In this document: piece by piece, positions 45,938-57,300 of the stretch | Layout: each line of letters begins with the position of its first letter | Numbering within the stretch: position 1 is the first letter of the stretch | Program-made: the position numbers and the translations under genes | The notes under the pieces: generated by a model | Databases searched by the model: none | What the model saw: only the letters and a program-made list of their open reading frames with translations | Told to the model about the DNA's origin: nothing | Origin: Diabrotica undecimpunctata | Lineage: Eukaryota > Arthropoda > Insecta > Coleoptera > Chrysomelidae | Direction of reading: 5' to 3' | Length of the DNA: 64,000 nucleotides | Assembly: GCF_040954645.1 (NCBI RefSeq) | Contig: NC_092804.1 | Location: 88,525,717-88,589,716 of the forward strand

Positions 45938-46237
45938 AATAATAATATTTCATTCTGTTCAATACATTTATTTAAACATACTTTTTAACAAATGTCTGCA
46001 AGAATCAACAATATCAAAATTCCCATGTTCTAATATTGATGTCCGTGCCAAGTAGTGACAACTGACAACGAGTCCCCATCCATTGTGCCTAGAGCCTCGT
46101 AACCGTAATCATAACCTACTGATATGACAGTTTTGGCATTAAAAAAGTTTCATGAACACCAATTTGTTTACAATACTTTCACAGACTGAGGACTATAAAC
46201 TTCCAAACTCAAAATACTAGTGTTTTAAACTGTTACT
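45938..46237 (-). repeat. 3' LTR of the 46-52 kb Gypsy element
   Basis: Matches 51662-52024 with two deletions and scattered changes. Confidence 0.85.
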
Positions 46238-47123
46238 GACCTGCCCACTTCCCTATTTTCTTTCTGCACTAAATAAGATCTGGGTGCCTCATCTACTCTT
46301 TCCAGAATTTTACCTGGTTTCCATTCTCTACCCTCTCTGACACCTACATTCTCTCCTGGCACTATTTCACTTCTTACCTTGGTGTTTCTATCATAATAAT
46401 TTTTATATTCGTTTCTTTTTGCCTCTAGTTTCTCCCACTCTTCCTTTAGATTTAAGTCTTTGTGCTTTATATTTGATGGTAGCTTCGATCTAAGAACCCT
46501 GTTAGTCACTAATTGGGCCGGTGTTTTATCTGTTCCATTTATTGGAGTATTACGATACTTCAGGAGTGCCATATCTAAGTCGTCACACTTTCTAAGCATG
46601 TTTTTTGTAATTTGAACGGCTCATTCTGCCTACCCATTAGACCATGGATAGCGGAGACTGGACTTTACAAACAAAAAATCCCAGTCTTTAGCAAATTGCT
46701 GACAATGCCACGAATTATAAGGCATGTTATCTGATATGACTTCGTAGGGCATTCCGTGTGTTAAAAAAATTTTCTTTAATTCCTTGATGACCACCTGAGA
46801 AGTTTTTGAATTGATTTTCACTATATCGAGCCATTTAGAAAAATAATTTATCAGAATTAGATATGACTGTCCACCATAATCTAATATATCACTTGCTACC
46901 TGTTCAAAAGGTGCTTGAGGCAACTCTCTAAGTAATAGTGGTTCTTTAGCATTGTGACTTTTAAATATCTCACACTTACTACAATTTCTTACCCAGTCTT
47001 CTATACTTTTGTTCATTTGTGGCCAATGTAATATGTGCCTTGATCTCTGTAGGGTTTTCTGAATGCCAAAATGACTCGAATGCAATAATCTTAGCATGCT
47101 CTCTCTCAATATTTTTGGGACTA
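46225..47123 (-). pseudogene. Integrase of the 46-52 kb Gypsy element
   Basis: The first frame (47109-46630) has the zinc finger HSSHFGIQKTLQRSRHILHW and CSKCE, then SDILDYGGQSYLILINYFSK (first catalytic Asp) and VISDNMPYNSWHCQQF (second Asp). A stop and shift near 46625 lead to the part with MLRKCDDLDMALLKYRNTPI, PAQLVTNRVLRSKLP and VREGREWKPGKILERVDEAP. The catalytic Glu lies in the damaged join. The frame ends inside the LTR at 46225. Confidence 0.83.
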
Positions 47124-48952
47124 TGTAACAAAAAATGTGGGCTATGGGGATGTTGGACGCAAATGTAACAAAATGTGTAATGTACTAATTTAACAAATTA
47201 CAATAGAGTGCCAATGTGACAAAAAACAAATAAATTAAAGACTGGCTAGCAGAAGGTGCCGGAGAGTGGCTGCTTGACACTCAAAAGAGGATTCGGCCAA
47301 TTTGCATGCCCCACAGAGACAGTAAAATGAGAAAATAAATGACAAGATAATAAAAAATATATATATGAATAATGTAAATAAAAGTGATTATAGAAGTTGC
47401 TCTAAAATGTGATTGGGCGCCAGGAAAGTATTAACATATACTTTCGAAGGTATATTTTAAAGGTATTTGAAGGTATCTTTTAAAGCTGTTTGCTGAAATA
47501 AAAAGGGAAACAGGTATTGATTGAAATATTTAGTTTCACCACAAATTTAATAAATATCCAAATACATACAGTCTAATTTTTTACCCACCACCAACTATGC
47601 ACCTAGTTACTTATATACAAAAAAAAATCCCTGGTTATACACAATTGATCCTTGATTCTCTGAATCTGAATTTACAAATAATAAAATATAAGAACAAATT
47701 TAATGACTCTACCTAAAAAGGTAACTTACTTGCCTACTAGAGATGTAACTCTATACTTCGGCTTTCAATTAAATGTCCTAAAAAGTAATAAGGACACTAT
47801 TCTGACTGGATAGATGTCCAAAGGTTTTAATATATAATAATAAAATACCAATAAATAACTCTCTGATTAAGTGTGTACACATAAAACCGTACAACAGAGT
47901 TGAAAGGGAGGATTTAAAACCTCAACCTACTTAAGAAGTTGGTTAGTATTTTAGTTTTTTATTATTAGATAAAACTAGTATGATTTAAAGTTAAAAAAAA
48001 ATATTATAAAAAAATTAAAATTAATGATTAAACTTAATACAGATTTACAATGTTCCAAACTCTAAATGAGGGAGTTACTTCTGACTGGTTTCTGAAAGTT
48101 GTCCGGGAATAAAAATGTAAGATCTGGACCTCTGGGGGAACAGTTAAGACACAGGAGAATCAACCCTGGAACCAGGTGTAACTCCAACTAGGGAATAACC
48201 CTTCTTCTTTAAAAAAAAATATCCCAAAAAACAAAATAAACGAATTCTTCCCCTTGACTTCTGCTTGATAAAAAGTAGGGAAAAACACAAGGTTTATGAA
48301 CCTTGAAAGGTTTTATAAAAAGTTACCTATGAAGCATGAAGTATAAAAGCAAAAAAACCTTAATGGTTTTGTAAATAATGTGACCTTTATATGGTTTGAC
48401 AATATTTTAAGTAAAATGGATTGATGAGATAGATAATTTTAACGAAAAGCATGCTATGAATATATTTTAGAATATAAAAGAATGAAATGAGACAGAATAT
48501 TTTTATAGATACTCTTAATAGATAACAGATAGTTTTAAAGATAAATAATTATATGTTTTTAAGGCCGGTAAGTAAAATTAAAAATACATATGTTTAAATC
48601 CAGAATGTTTCTTAATGAAATGATGGGAGAAAAATCAAAGGAAAATTAACAATAGTTAGAAATCAAAATGGCTTATGGTTTTTATATTTTTTTATTGATA
48701 ATTGGATACACTTACCGGCTCAGAGTAGCTACAAACCAAACGGGACACTCAAAAAAAAACAAACCAAAACTTTCTGCCACTTCTTCTTCCCCAAAAAAAC
48801 TTTAATATTCTCAAAAAACTTCTAAGCCATCCCTGGCCACCTACTTTTAAACCCAAGTGTTTTTAACCAACAAGAAAATTATTAAGAGGATATGGATTTA
48901 AAAATTTTATTTTAAGTGAATAAAGAATTATTGAGGTAACGGACTCGTTACA
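47124..48952. mobile_element. Insertion of about 1.8 kb with TGTAAC...GTTACA ends, possibly a solo LTR
   Basis: This non-coding block lies between the RNase H and integrase parts of a Gypsy pol, which should be contiguous. It starts tgtaacaaaaaatg and ends gactcgttaca, an inverted TGTAAC/GTTACA as at LTR ends. Internal sequence has no coding frame. The flanks (gacta, actt) do not give a clean target duplication, so the exact ends are uncertain. Confidence 0.55.
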
Positions 48953-49480
48953 ACTTTAACCCTGTCTTAATACCTAATTTGAATCGCTGACCCGTGACAA
49001 GTTTTTGGGCCACCCTTGTATACATATATTTCTTTACTAGTTTCAGATCCTCATCAGCATCCACTTCAGTCCTAAATTGCTTTCTCCTCTCATCAGTCAT
49101 GTCAATAGTGTGAACTATTTCTGTAATAAATTTATCATCATTCACTTCATCTTTTATAAAATTCCTCGATAATAAATCTGCCACATGCATGAACTTGCCT
49201 GGCTTAAATTTTACCTCTATGTCATATTTAGATAATCTTACCCTAATCCTTTCTAATCTCGGCGACATTATGCCCGCAATGCCTTTATGCATTAATGTCT
49301 CCAAAGGCTTCTTCCGTAGATAAAATTGTGAAATTTATTGCATGCATATAGGATTGCCAAGAACTCATTTTCAATTTGACTCATATTTGACTCTGCTGTC
49401 GTTAGCGCCCTAGATGCAAATGCTACCGGTCTGTAAGAGACAGCACCCCAAGCCATTACTACTACTGTCAGTCTTTATCA
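48953..49480 (-). pseudogene. RNase H region of the 46-52 kb Gypsy element
   Basis: The minus strand contains GAVSYRPVAFASRAL-like sequence near 49440-49400 in a broken frame, then METLMHKGIAGIMSPRLERI and YDIEVKFKPGKFMHVADLLS, the end of RNase H, followed by FITEIVHTIDMTDERR. Frame breaks near 49310 and 49480. Confidence 0.7.
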
Positions 49481-49493
49481 CGGTTGGTAACTT

Positions 49494-50618
49494 CTAATTG
49501 AAATTGGCAAGCACACTTCTTGACATAATTACTTCTTTTATTTTATTTAGTGCATCAAAATGTCTATATGTCCATACCCATGCATTCCTTTCTTTTAAGA
49601 GTTCTCTTAAGGGCGTGAAAATCTCTGACAAGTTTGGAATGAATGCTTTTAAATAATTTACCATTCTCAAAATTTGTTGTAATTCCTTTTTATTTTCCGG
49701 ATCCTTTAATCTTCTTATCGCTTCTACTTTTTTGTTGTCAGCTCTTATCCGATCTTTATCAAATATATGACCCAAATATCTAACACTTTCAACTCAATAT
49801 TGTATTTTGTTTTTGTTAAATTTCACATTTAGTTCTCTAGCTCTATCTAACACCTTATTTAGCGTATTATTATGCTATTCTATTGACTCGCCACAAATTA
49901 ATAGATCATCGAAGTAGACTATACAACCTGGAAGATCTGCAAAATTTTCAGAATTTAATTTCTGGAAGTATTCATGTGCTATGTTAAGGCCGAATGGCAG
50001 GCGGAAAAATTTATATGTGCCAAATATGGTGCCGAAAGCACATAAATTACTAGATTGCTCATCCAGTTCTACTTGGTAAAAACCCTCCTTAAAATCTAAA
50101 ACTGTAAAAAATGACTTACCCTGTACCATTGAATGAATCTCATCAACAGTAGGTATTATACAAAATTCCCTTTCCAATGCCTTGTTCAGGTCACGAGGAT
50201 CTAGGCAGATACGTAATGATTTATCAGTTTTCTCAACAATGACCAGGTTACTAAGCCACTGCGTAGGACCATCAACCTTTGGTATGATTTCTCGCTTTTC
50301 AAGATCACTTAGTTGATTATTAAGTTTAAGCTTGATCGTAAGTGGGACTCTACGAGGTGGCCTAGCCACTGGCACTGCATGTTCTTTAAGCTTTAAACTA
50401 CATTTTTTCTGAAATTTACCTAAACCTGAAAAAACATTCTTATTCATTTCTACAAATTTTTCTTTAGAATGCAGTGTTATGTTATCAATTTTATTAGTTA
50501 AATTAAGCTCTATGGTAGAACATAAACCCCAGATAGGTGTTGATCTTTCCTTTACAACAACAAAATCTAATAAATGATCAATATTTTTATATTTACAGAC
50601 AAGTTTTATTATATCCAA
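49494..50618 (-). pseudogene. Reverse transcriptase of the 46-52 kb Gypsy element
   Basis: From 50618 the frame carries the end of protease/linker (KERSTPIWGLCSTIEL), then RT blocks PVARPPRRVPLTIKLKLNNQ, WLSNLVIVEKTDKSLRICLD, FFTVLDFKEGFYQVELDEQ (first catalytic Asp) and CIVYFDDLLICGES with a YFDD box. A TAG near 49875 and a frameshift separate it from the thumb (49775-49494) MGHIFDKDRIRADNKKVEAI and LQQILRMVNYLKAFIPNLSE. Motifs are conserved but the copy is broken. Confidence 0.85.
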
Positions 50619-50639
50619 AGGAATGATCTTAAAACCACC

Positions 50640-50935
50640 ATATGTCTCAAGTATGACCTTAGTTTCTTTTAATTCATCAATTTTGCAAACTTTTTCAACA
50701 AAAACCTTGGCTAAAATGTTAACCTGGACCCGGTATTTATTTTAAAAGGTATATCAACCTTATTAATTATTAAATTTTCCATCCAGTCTTTATTATTTTT
50801 ATTCTTAATTTCATTAACAGTGATTAATGAAATCATGAAATCATCTACTTCATTATTTTCACTTTCTTCCACTTGTACCTTCCTTACTAACCTACCATGA
50901 TAACACACTTTATCAAAATGCCCATATTTACCACA
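50640..50935 (-). pseudogene. Protease region of the 46-52 kb Gypsy element
   Basis: The minus-strand frame starts MCYHGRLVRKVQVEE and ends ...FKINTGSRLTF, where the protease active site would be expected in the form DTG; here it reads NTG, so the catalytic Asp is lost. A stop follows at once. Confidence 0.6.
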
Positions 50936-51628
50936 CTATCTACACTTTTTTCCATATGCTGGACACCTCCTTGGTCCATGGACACTTTCTGCAGTTAAAT
51001 TCACCTCTAGAAGAACTTGCACCCCTGACTGTTTGGACTAAATTATTCCCCTGCTTGACTTTACTTCCAATTGATTCAATTTTCACCTTCTCTAAGCTGT
51101 TCTGAACTTCTTTTATTTGAGCTTGGAATACTTCATGCATTTTACATATTTCAGTAGCTTTAGTCAGATCTAAATTAATTGTTAACATGCTTTGTTGTTC
51201 ATCCTTACTATTGGTGCCTAATACTATTCTATCTCTTACCATTGAAAATGCTTGCACTCCAAACTCACAATTTCTTACTTTATTTTTTAAATCTGTTAAA
51301 AACTGGTCAAAAGGCTCTCTTTCTTCTTGAATGGGCTTATAAAACAAATATCTTTCATAAACCACGTTTTTTTAGGGGTGGCATAAGACTCAAATGCTTC
51401 CAATACATCTGCTAGCTTTACTTGTTGGACCTCTGTTAATTCCAAACTGCTATAAATCTCAATGCCTTCTTCTCCAATTAAATTGAGTAGAAGTGCTACC
51501 TTAACTTCATCACTTTTACCACTTTTTTGTGATGCGATCAGATATATTTCAAAACTTTGCTTAAATCGTTTAAAATTTTCGGCCACATTCTCTTCAAATA
51601 ATAATGGATTTGGTAACCTGGCTTCCAC
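50936..51628 (-). pseudogene. Gag of the 46-52 kb Gypsy element
   Basis: Starts MEARLPNPLLFEENVAENFK and contains FKQSFEIYLIASQKSGKSDE, LLNLIGEEGIEIYSSL and FESYATPKKTW, the capsid pattern of Gypsy gag. A frameshift near 51360 leads to ERYLFYKPIQEEREPFDQFL and CEFGVQAFSMVRDRIVLGTN. The nucleocapsid end is damaged (NCRKCPWTKEVSS). The start Met lies just downstream of the primer site. Confidence 0.83.
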
Positions 51629-51642
51629 GATTTTCGTTTAAT

Positions 51643-51660
51643 TTCCATTAGACTGCGCCA
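51643..51660 (-). promoter_or_regulatory. Primer binding site, TGGCGCAGTC type
   Basis: Minus strand TGGCGCAGTCTAATGG abuts the 5' LTR. The first ten bases equal those of sites complementary to a serine tRNA in 17.6/297-type elements. Confidence 0.75.
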
Positions 51661-51661
51661 A

Positions 51662-52024
51662 GTAATAATATTTCATTGTGTTCAATACACTTATTTAAAC
51701 ATACTTTTTAACAAATATCTGCAAGAATCAACAGTATCAAAATTCCCTCAGACCATTAAAAAAATTCCCATGTTCTAAAAATGATGCCGATGCCCTGCCA
51801 AGTAGTGACAACTGACAACGAGTCCCCATCCATTGTGCCTAGAGCCCCGTCACGCTGTCTACGAACCGTGCCCTCTGCCCGTGACCGTAATCATAACCAA
51901 CTGATATGATATGACAGTTTTTGCATTAAAAAAGTTTCATGAACACCAATTTGTTTACAATACTTTTACAGACTGAGAACTATAAACTTCCAAACTCAAA
52001 ATACTACTGTTCTAAACTGTCACA
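51662..52024 (-). repeat. 5' LTR of the 46-52 kb Gypsy element
   Basis: Full-length partner of 45938-46237. Confidence 0.85.
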
Positions 52025-52067
52025 AACATCTGTGTATATTTCATCGAATTTAGATTCTAACTCGATA

Positions 52068-52068
<1 letters not shown>

Positions 52069-52141
<73 letters not shown>

Positions 52142-52197
52142 ATAGTATATATATATATATAATAGTATATATATATAATAGTATATATATATATAAT

Positions 52198-52275
<78 letters not shown>

Positions 52276-52316
52276 TTTTATTATTATATATATATATGTA
52301 TATATATATATATAAT
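52069..52316. repeat. (TA)n arrays with TAATAG interruptions and a T-run
   Basis: TA dinucleotides, short aatagta interruptions, a poly-T run at about 52257-52279 and another TA stretch. They border the tail of the SINE. Confidence 0.93.
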
Positions 52317-52605
52317 AATAGTCTCCCGTTTTATACCGCTGTCGCGGCTTTGGGAGTATAGCAGGGTAGTCTGCTATATCTAGGGCCTACGGTATACAAG
52401 GAAGGTAACATGGCCAGTGCTACGCTTCAACCGTCTATTATTACCCCTGGTTTTACCCAAGGTACTCATTTTTATTCAGGCTGAGTCGACCTGGGGCCTA
52501 TAGACATTTTTAAAATGTCTAGATGTTCTTGCCGGCGGTGGGATTCGAACCCCAGACCACCGGCTTGCGAGGCAAGCATCCTACCGCTTGCGCTACGCAG
52601 GCCCC

Positions 52606-52612
<7 letters not shown>
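52317..52612 (-). mobile_element. tRNA-derived SINE, nearly complete
   Basis: On the minus strand it begins GGGGCCTGCGTAGCGCAAGC with a polymerase III A box (TAGCGCAAGCGG), followed by the B box GGTTCGAATCC. The tRNA-like head ends near 52525. A body with GGTCGACTCAGCC and CCTTGGGTAAAACCAGGGG follows, and the tail ends in GGGAGACTATTATTATATA. Box spacing and a TATTA-type tail are right for a SINE that borrows LINE machinery. Flanking TA arrays on both sides hide the target duplication. Confidence 0.82.
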
Positions 52613-52666
<54 letters not shown>

Positions 52667-52691
52667 AAATACTGGATATATATATATACTC

Positions 52692-52770
<79 letters not shown>
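52613..52770. repeat. (TA)n arrays
   Basis: Two TA tracts separated by a short unique piece (aagaaatactgg). Confidence 0.95.
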
Positions 52771-52773
<3 letters not shown>

Positions 52774-52904
52774 TGGGGTTTTAAACTTCACAAGACATTT
52801 CATGAATTTTCGATGTCATCTTGAATGTTCTCGAACTACTTTTTTTTTGTTAAGGGCCTTTTTGTATATGGGATAAATGTTGAACTTTCGTAACAATATA
52901 AAAA

Positions 52905-53105
52905 AACTTGTTTTACTTTGTACAATGATCATCAGCCATTGTAGTCTACTTTATCTCCGTCAAAATCATTGCCTCCCTTAGCCGCAACAAGGGTAAAATA
53001 CTGGGCGATAAAATTATCGATTTATGATTATAAAGTATATTTTAGAGAAGGTAGAAAGCTAGGAAATGCTGATACACTGTCCGGTCTACATCTCTCAAGT
53101 CAATA
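52905..53105 (+). pseudogene. Gypsy RNase H, right half of the gene split at 45935
   Basis: The plus strand reads FTLYNDHQPL, a stop, STLSPSKSLPPLAATRVKYW, IYDYKVYFREGRKLGNADTL and SGLHL. These are the second half of a Gypsy RNase H (DHQPL and NADTLS carry catalytic Asp residues) and fit directly after the blocks at 45600-45935. The intervening 7 kb is the minus-strand Gypsy element, the SINE and TA arrays. Confidence 0.83.
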
Positions 53106-53398
53106 GACTAGGGAAACACTATTTTTTAATAGTTCATGCGGTAACTTTGTCTTATAAAGTTATAGCGAATAATACAAGATACCACTGCAGGATCACTATG
53201 TTCATCAGGTAGTTCATCAAACTCACATTTTTACATAAATTTAAAATTAGAAGAATACAATAATAGTAGGTTGGTATTTAAAAACAGGCCACAAATATTT
53301 TTAATTCAATTGATAGTAATTAGGTTTTGACAAATATTTTATTTTATTCATTTATTTTTAAATAAAATACGCTGCTCATTACGTATATACCTGTTTTT
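53106..53398. other. Degenerate continuation of the plus-strand Gypsy pol, no readable frame
   Basis: A short frame near 53160-53220 (NTRYHCRITMF-like) may be the linker to integrase. Nothing further is supported. Confidence 0.3.
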
Positions 53399-54958
53399 TG
53401 TAACGAATATTTTCTGCCTACCACATAAGGTATTACTATGGGGCTTGAAATCTTAAGACAGAAATTATTGGAGGTGAAAATAGGGCAAGCAAAATATACG
53501 ATACTTATGCGAACGGCACTCAGGGTTTATTTGGAGAGTTGGGTCTTAGATAAGTGAATGGGGCACAATGGGATTGGATTGGTGCAGCTACAAATAAATG
53601 AAACAAAGGGGTACTTACACGAATCCCCTAGACAAATGGGTAACAAAACAACAACAATAAGGACCTCTAGCTATTTAAAATAAGCACGCCGCTTCGAAAA
53701 ATCCTTGTCTTGCTGGATGAGGGAAAAGGGCTCTTCCTTCCTAAAAAAAAACAAAAAGGGGGTTAGGAGACTTTTCTAAAATAGAAAATAAACAAAATGG
53801 TTTAGAGAAATAAATTAAACATTTATTGTTGTCTCAACATAAACAGTTACAAAAATAGACGGCACAAAAAATACTATAATAATAGTTACAAAAGTAAATA
53901 CAAAATAACAAAGAGAAACACTTACTATGTCCTATCTGTTTACAAGTGGGAATTGCTACAAAACTTACAAATATTACTGGGCTATAACCTGTGACAGAAA
54001 TAATTTATTACAAATAAAGAAATATCTTTAAAATTAAATTATTCATAGAGAGGTTAACCTTCTTTAAAAAACAAAAAAAAATTAATGTCAAAAATAATAA
54101 AGCTAGCTGTCATATGCCAACATAAAAATTTTAAAACAGAGCAATTAAAATGACAACTAACCACGCCCTAAGACATATATTTTTAATTATTACAAATTCT
54201 TTACAAGTCCTTATCAAATCAATTATTATAAAAAAAATGTCTATCGTTACTTTAAAATTTAACACAAAAAAAGTTACCCTGATTTTCAATAAATTTCTTT
54301 ATTTAACATTTCTGAGGTTGGAACTGGAGATTCACTACCACGCATAAAACTGTATCTATAGACTGGGAAAGATGCTCTGAGACGGCTGCTTAGGACATTG
54401 AAGTCTGAGGTTGAAACTGGCACAATGGACATACCCTGAAAACGGCTTCTTAAAACAACAATGGAACATGTTATTTTTCAAATTTGTTGTATACGACACA
54501 AATCTCTTAGATACATAGAAATAGTGATTACTCTTCCAAATTTGACATATTACATAGAGTAAAATTCTACTATTTTCAACAAATTTTTGTCGGCTTTGAG
54601 TCACTACATAACCACGACCGTCACCGTTGACCAAAATTTTCAACCTACCATTCGACCTTCGATCGATCTCTCATGTACCGGCACTTCCCCGTAGCGTCTC
54701 ACCTTAACCCGTCCATACCACGGGACAAGCTAAAATTCTGGTTAGACGCTGAAAATTATCGTAAAATATCCTTTAATCACTTCCAGGTTGATTTTGGAAT
54801 TGTAGAACTAAGACGCAATATATGAAGTATTTTAACTTCCAGCGGTAACCGGAATTTAGAAAATAAACACAAAGACTCGGCAATATTTTATACTAAGTAG
54901 GAGCGTACTAGAAAATTTTATTATTTGAATATAAGATAGAAATTTTCTGCATGCTACA
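53399..54958 (-). repeat. Probable 3' LTR (about 1.56 kb) of the 55-59.6 kb Gypsy element
   Basis: On the minus strand the purine-rich AAGAAGGAGCAA lies immediately before TGTAGCATGC at 54958, as a polypurine tract before an LTR. The left limit tgtaacgaat at 53399 gives TG...CA ends with TGTA in inverted match. No coding capacity. The 5' partner lies beyond the BEL/Pao insertion and outside the window, so the left boundary is inferred. Confidence 0.55.
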
Positions 54959-55588
54959 TTGCTCCTTCTTAAAAGAAAAAACTCGGATAATTTTATCCAG
55001 TGTTTGATAAAGACAAAACAAAAAAAAAACAAAATTAAAAGATGACCTCTTAAATGAGTTGAGACTTCTTAAAAACAACATTAGTTATAAGGAATGGGCT
55101 AGCGTGCCATCGATCGCCAGACTCTTTAATGTCGAGTAGACTGAAATTTTTGACTCTAAAATGAACTGTAGGTGACATGAGTTTCTATGCCTTAGGAGAA
55201 GCTAAACTTATGCCCTGCAGTAAACCTCGCTGAAATTCACAACAGTAACACAAGTGATTTGTCGGACAGGCATAGCCATGTCACCTCGTTGCCTAAACTG
55301 AATGCGGTACATAAAACAAAAAAAATGCTCTACACTCAGCAGGTAGGCGTCTGCTAATCTCCACTATACGCCTAGCGAGACAGGGAATTCGGCAACGGTT
55401 CTACAAACAAAAATTAGGATATAGACCCTAAATATATATACCTACTTACAACAAAATGTGATTCTCACATGTGTCTCCAATCAAAATAGGTTACCTGTAC
55501 TAAAATTATCAAAAGTGAAACTATATTTCAAAGGGATGAAATCAAATCAACATACAAACTATAAAACAAAGACATGGGATAGAATGTA
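54959..55588. other. Untranslated 3' region of the Gypsy element
   Basis: Non-coding sequence between the end of pol and the LTR. No envelope-like frame is seen. Confidence 0.5.
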
Positions 55589-56464
55589 CTAATTACTTAA
55601 GGATGACATATTGTCCTCATCTGACACAAAAGGCTTTAAATCTTTAACATGCCACTGACCAAGATCTGAACCATTTAAATCTGACAAACGATATACCACT
55701 GGTAACAATTTTTCCTTGATGGTTGCTTCAATATACTTTGGTGCGAGTTTGGATATAAACTTGTTGACAGCACAAGACAAAACCTTATTTCTTTTCCAAA
55801 CTCTATCACCCACTTGAAATTGGACTTCTCTTCTACGTAAGTTGTAACTTCTAGCGTTACGTTCATATCCTTTTCGAAGATTAGCCTTAACCTTTTCAAA
55901 AATTCATCTAAACCTTTAACTTCTGAAGCATACATGTTACAGCCACCTGGAATTATCTCAAGATCTTGATTTTGTTGATCCTTGTGATCAACACCATAGT
56001 AGTTTCCACTTAAGGGAACATGACGGCCATATTTAAGGAAAGCTGGAGTATATCCAGTCACTTCATGCTTTGCTGTGTTAATAGCTTGTCTGCTAAGTTC
56101 TTGTCCCAATCTACGTGGTCTTTCACATATGTACGTATTGCTGTACCAATGGTTCTATTGTTCCTCTCCACAAAATTACACTGTGGTGCATATACTGGGC
56201 TGAACCATACTTTCTGAACATTATACCTATTATAGAGCTAAATTAAGAGAGGATTGTTCAGATTTGAGGCATTATCACAAATCACATATTGGGGAACACC
56301 AAACATTAGGAAAACATAATTTTCCAAAAACTCAACAATATTCTTAGCCGTGGCCTTTCTGAAAGGATGGACTAAGGTATATTTACTAAACCAATCAGCA
56401 ACTACTAATAATTACGTATAACCTTTCTTTGAACGAACAAAGAGAAATATAAGATCTATTGCAA
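55589..56464 (-). pseudogene. Integrase core and C-terminus of the 55-59.6 kb Gypsy element
   Basis: The minus strand has, near 56400-56260, the D(35)E core in a broken frame (VVADWFSKYTLVHPF, YVICDNASNLNN-like), then GQELSRQAINTAKHEVTGYT and PAFLKYGRHVPLSGNYYGVD (56109-55980). After a frameshift it ends with WKRNKVLSCAVNKFISKLAP and YRLSDLNGSDLGQWHVKDLK, the SH3-like integrase end. At least three frame breaks. Stop at 55589. Confidence 0.75.
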
Positions 56465-57300
56465 CTATCTGCCAAGGAAACTTGGCCTCTCTCGGCTTAC
56501 CCCTTTTAACCAATGGAGCATAATTTGGTGTCTTTTGAGCACCACAAACTTTACATGACTTGACAAACTTAAGACACAACGCATCTTAGGCCAATAATAT
56601 CTTTCCTGAATACGGGACAAAGTTTTATAAAATCCAAAATGATCACACGTAGGTGGCTCATGACAAGATTGCATAACTTCAAACCTTTGTGGTTTAGGCA
56701 CAAGAATTTTCCGCTCTACATCATTAGTCTTAAAAGAATTGGTGGTAGGAATAAACTTATAAACAAAATCATTCTCCACCTTCCACTGTGGAAAATCAAG
56801 GGGGGAACCTTCGACCTCTAAATAACTAATCTCTTGGGTAGGTTCTGCTGGATCATTGGTGTGAACTCGAGATAGAGCATAAGGGACTAAATGGAATTTT
56901 CCTTTTCTATGAATTAAATCAAAAGTATGCTGTCTTAGGTGCATGGCCCATCTGGCTAATTTACCAGTAGGATTGGACAATTTTTTCAACCAGAGAAGTG
57001 AATGGTGGTCAGTATGAACCGAAAACTTCCTCGATGTAACCTCGAAATTTCTCGATAGCGAAGATCACAGCGGCATTCTCTCTCTGTAACTTAGTAATTT
57101 CTTTCAGCTCTGGAAAGAGATCTACTAACATACGCTATAACCTTTTCTTCACCATCTATAGTTTGTGTCAAAATACCACCAAGACCGGTCTCAGATGCAT
57201 CACATTGCACAACAAAGGTAAGATCAAAATTGGGCTGGGTTAAAATAGGGGCAGAAATTAGTTCTTTAATTTTCAAAAAAGATTGTTCAGCTTCACTTGT
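56465..57300 (-). pseudogene. RNase H and integrase zinc finger of the 55-59.6 kb Gypsy element
   Basis: 57276-57091 reads TQPNFDLTFVVQCDASETGL (RNase H first Asp) and VIAYVSRSLSRAERNY. After a break, 56989 onward gives KLARWAMHLRQHTFDLIHRK and FHLVPYALSRVH, then the integrase finger CHEPPTCDHFGFYKTLSRIQ and RYYWPKMR. The second Cys pair is shifted out of frame near 56580. Confidence 0.8.

Larger units (their letters stand above)
45938..52024 (-). mobile_element. Ty3/Gypsy LTR retrotransposon, old and broken, with AGT...ACT-type LTRs
   Basis: LTRs: 3' copy about 45938-46237 and 5' copy about 51662-52024. The 3' copy lacks about 60 bases present in the other (around 51745-51765 and 51850-51885). 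LTR ends on the minus strand are AGTAACAG-like and ATTATTACT. The primer site TGGCGCAGTC directly follows the 5' LTR and a purine-rich gaagtgggcaggtc precedes the 3' LTR. These are features of 17.6/297-type Gypsy elements. Gag, protease, RT, RNase H and integrase are all present in several frames. No envelope gene is seen. A 1.8 kb insertion lies between RNase H and integrase. LTR divergence and frame breaks mark it as older than the elements at 16.4 and 33.8 kb. Confidence 0.88.

Noticed and set aside
54150..54643. Open frames of 65-95 codons inside the putative long LTR
   Set aside because: No motif, no conservation evidence, and A+T-rich composition makes such frames common.
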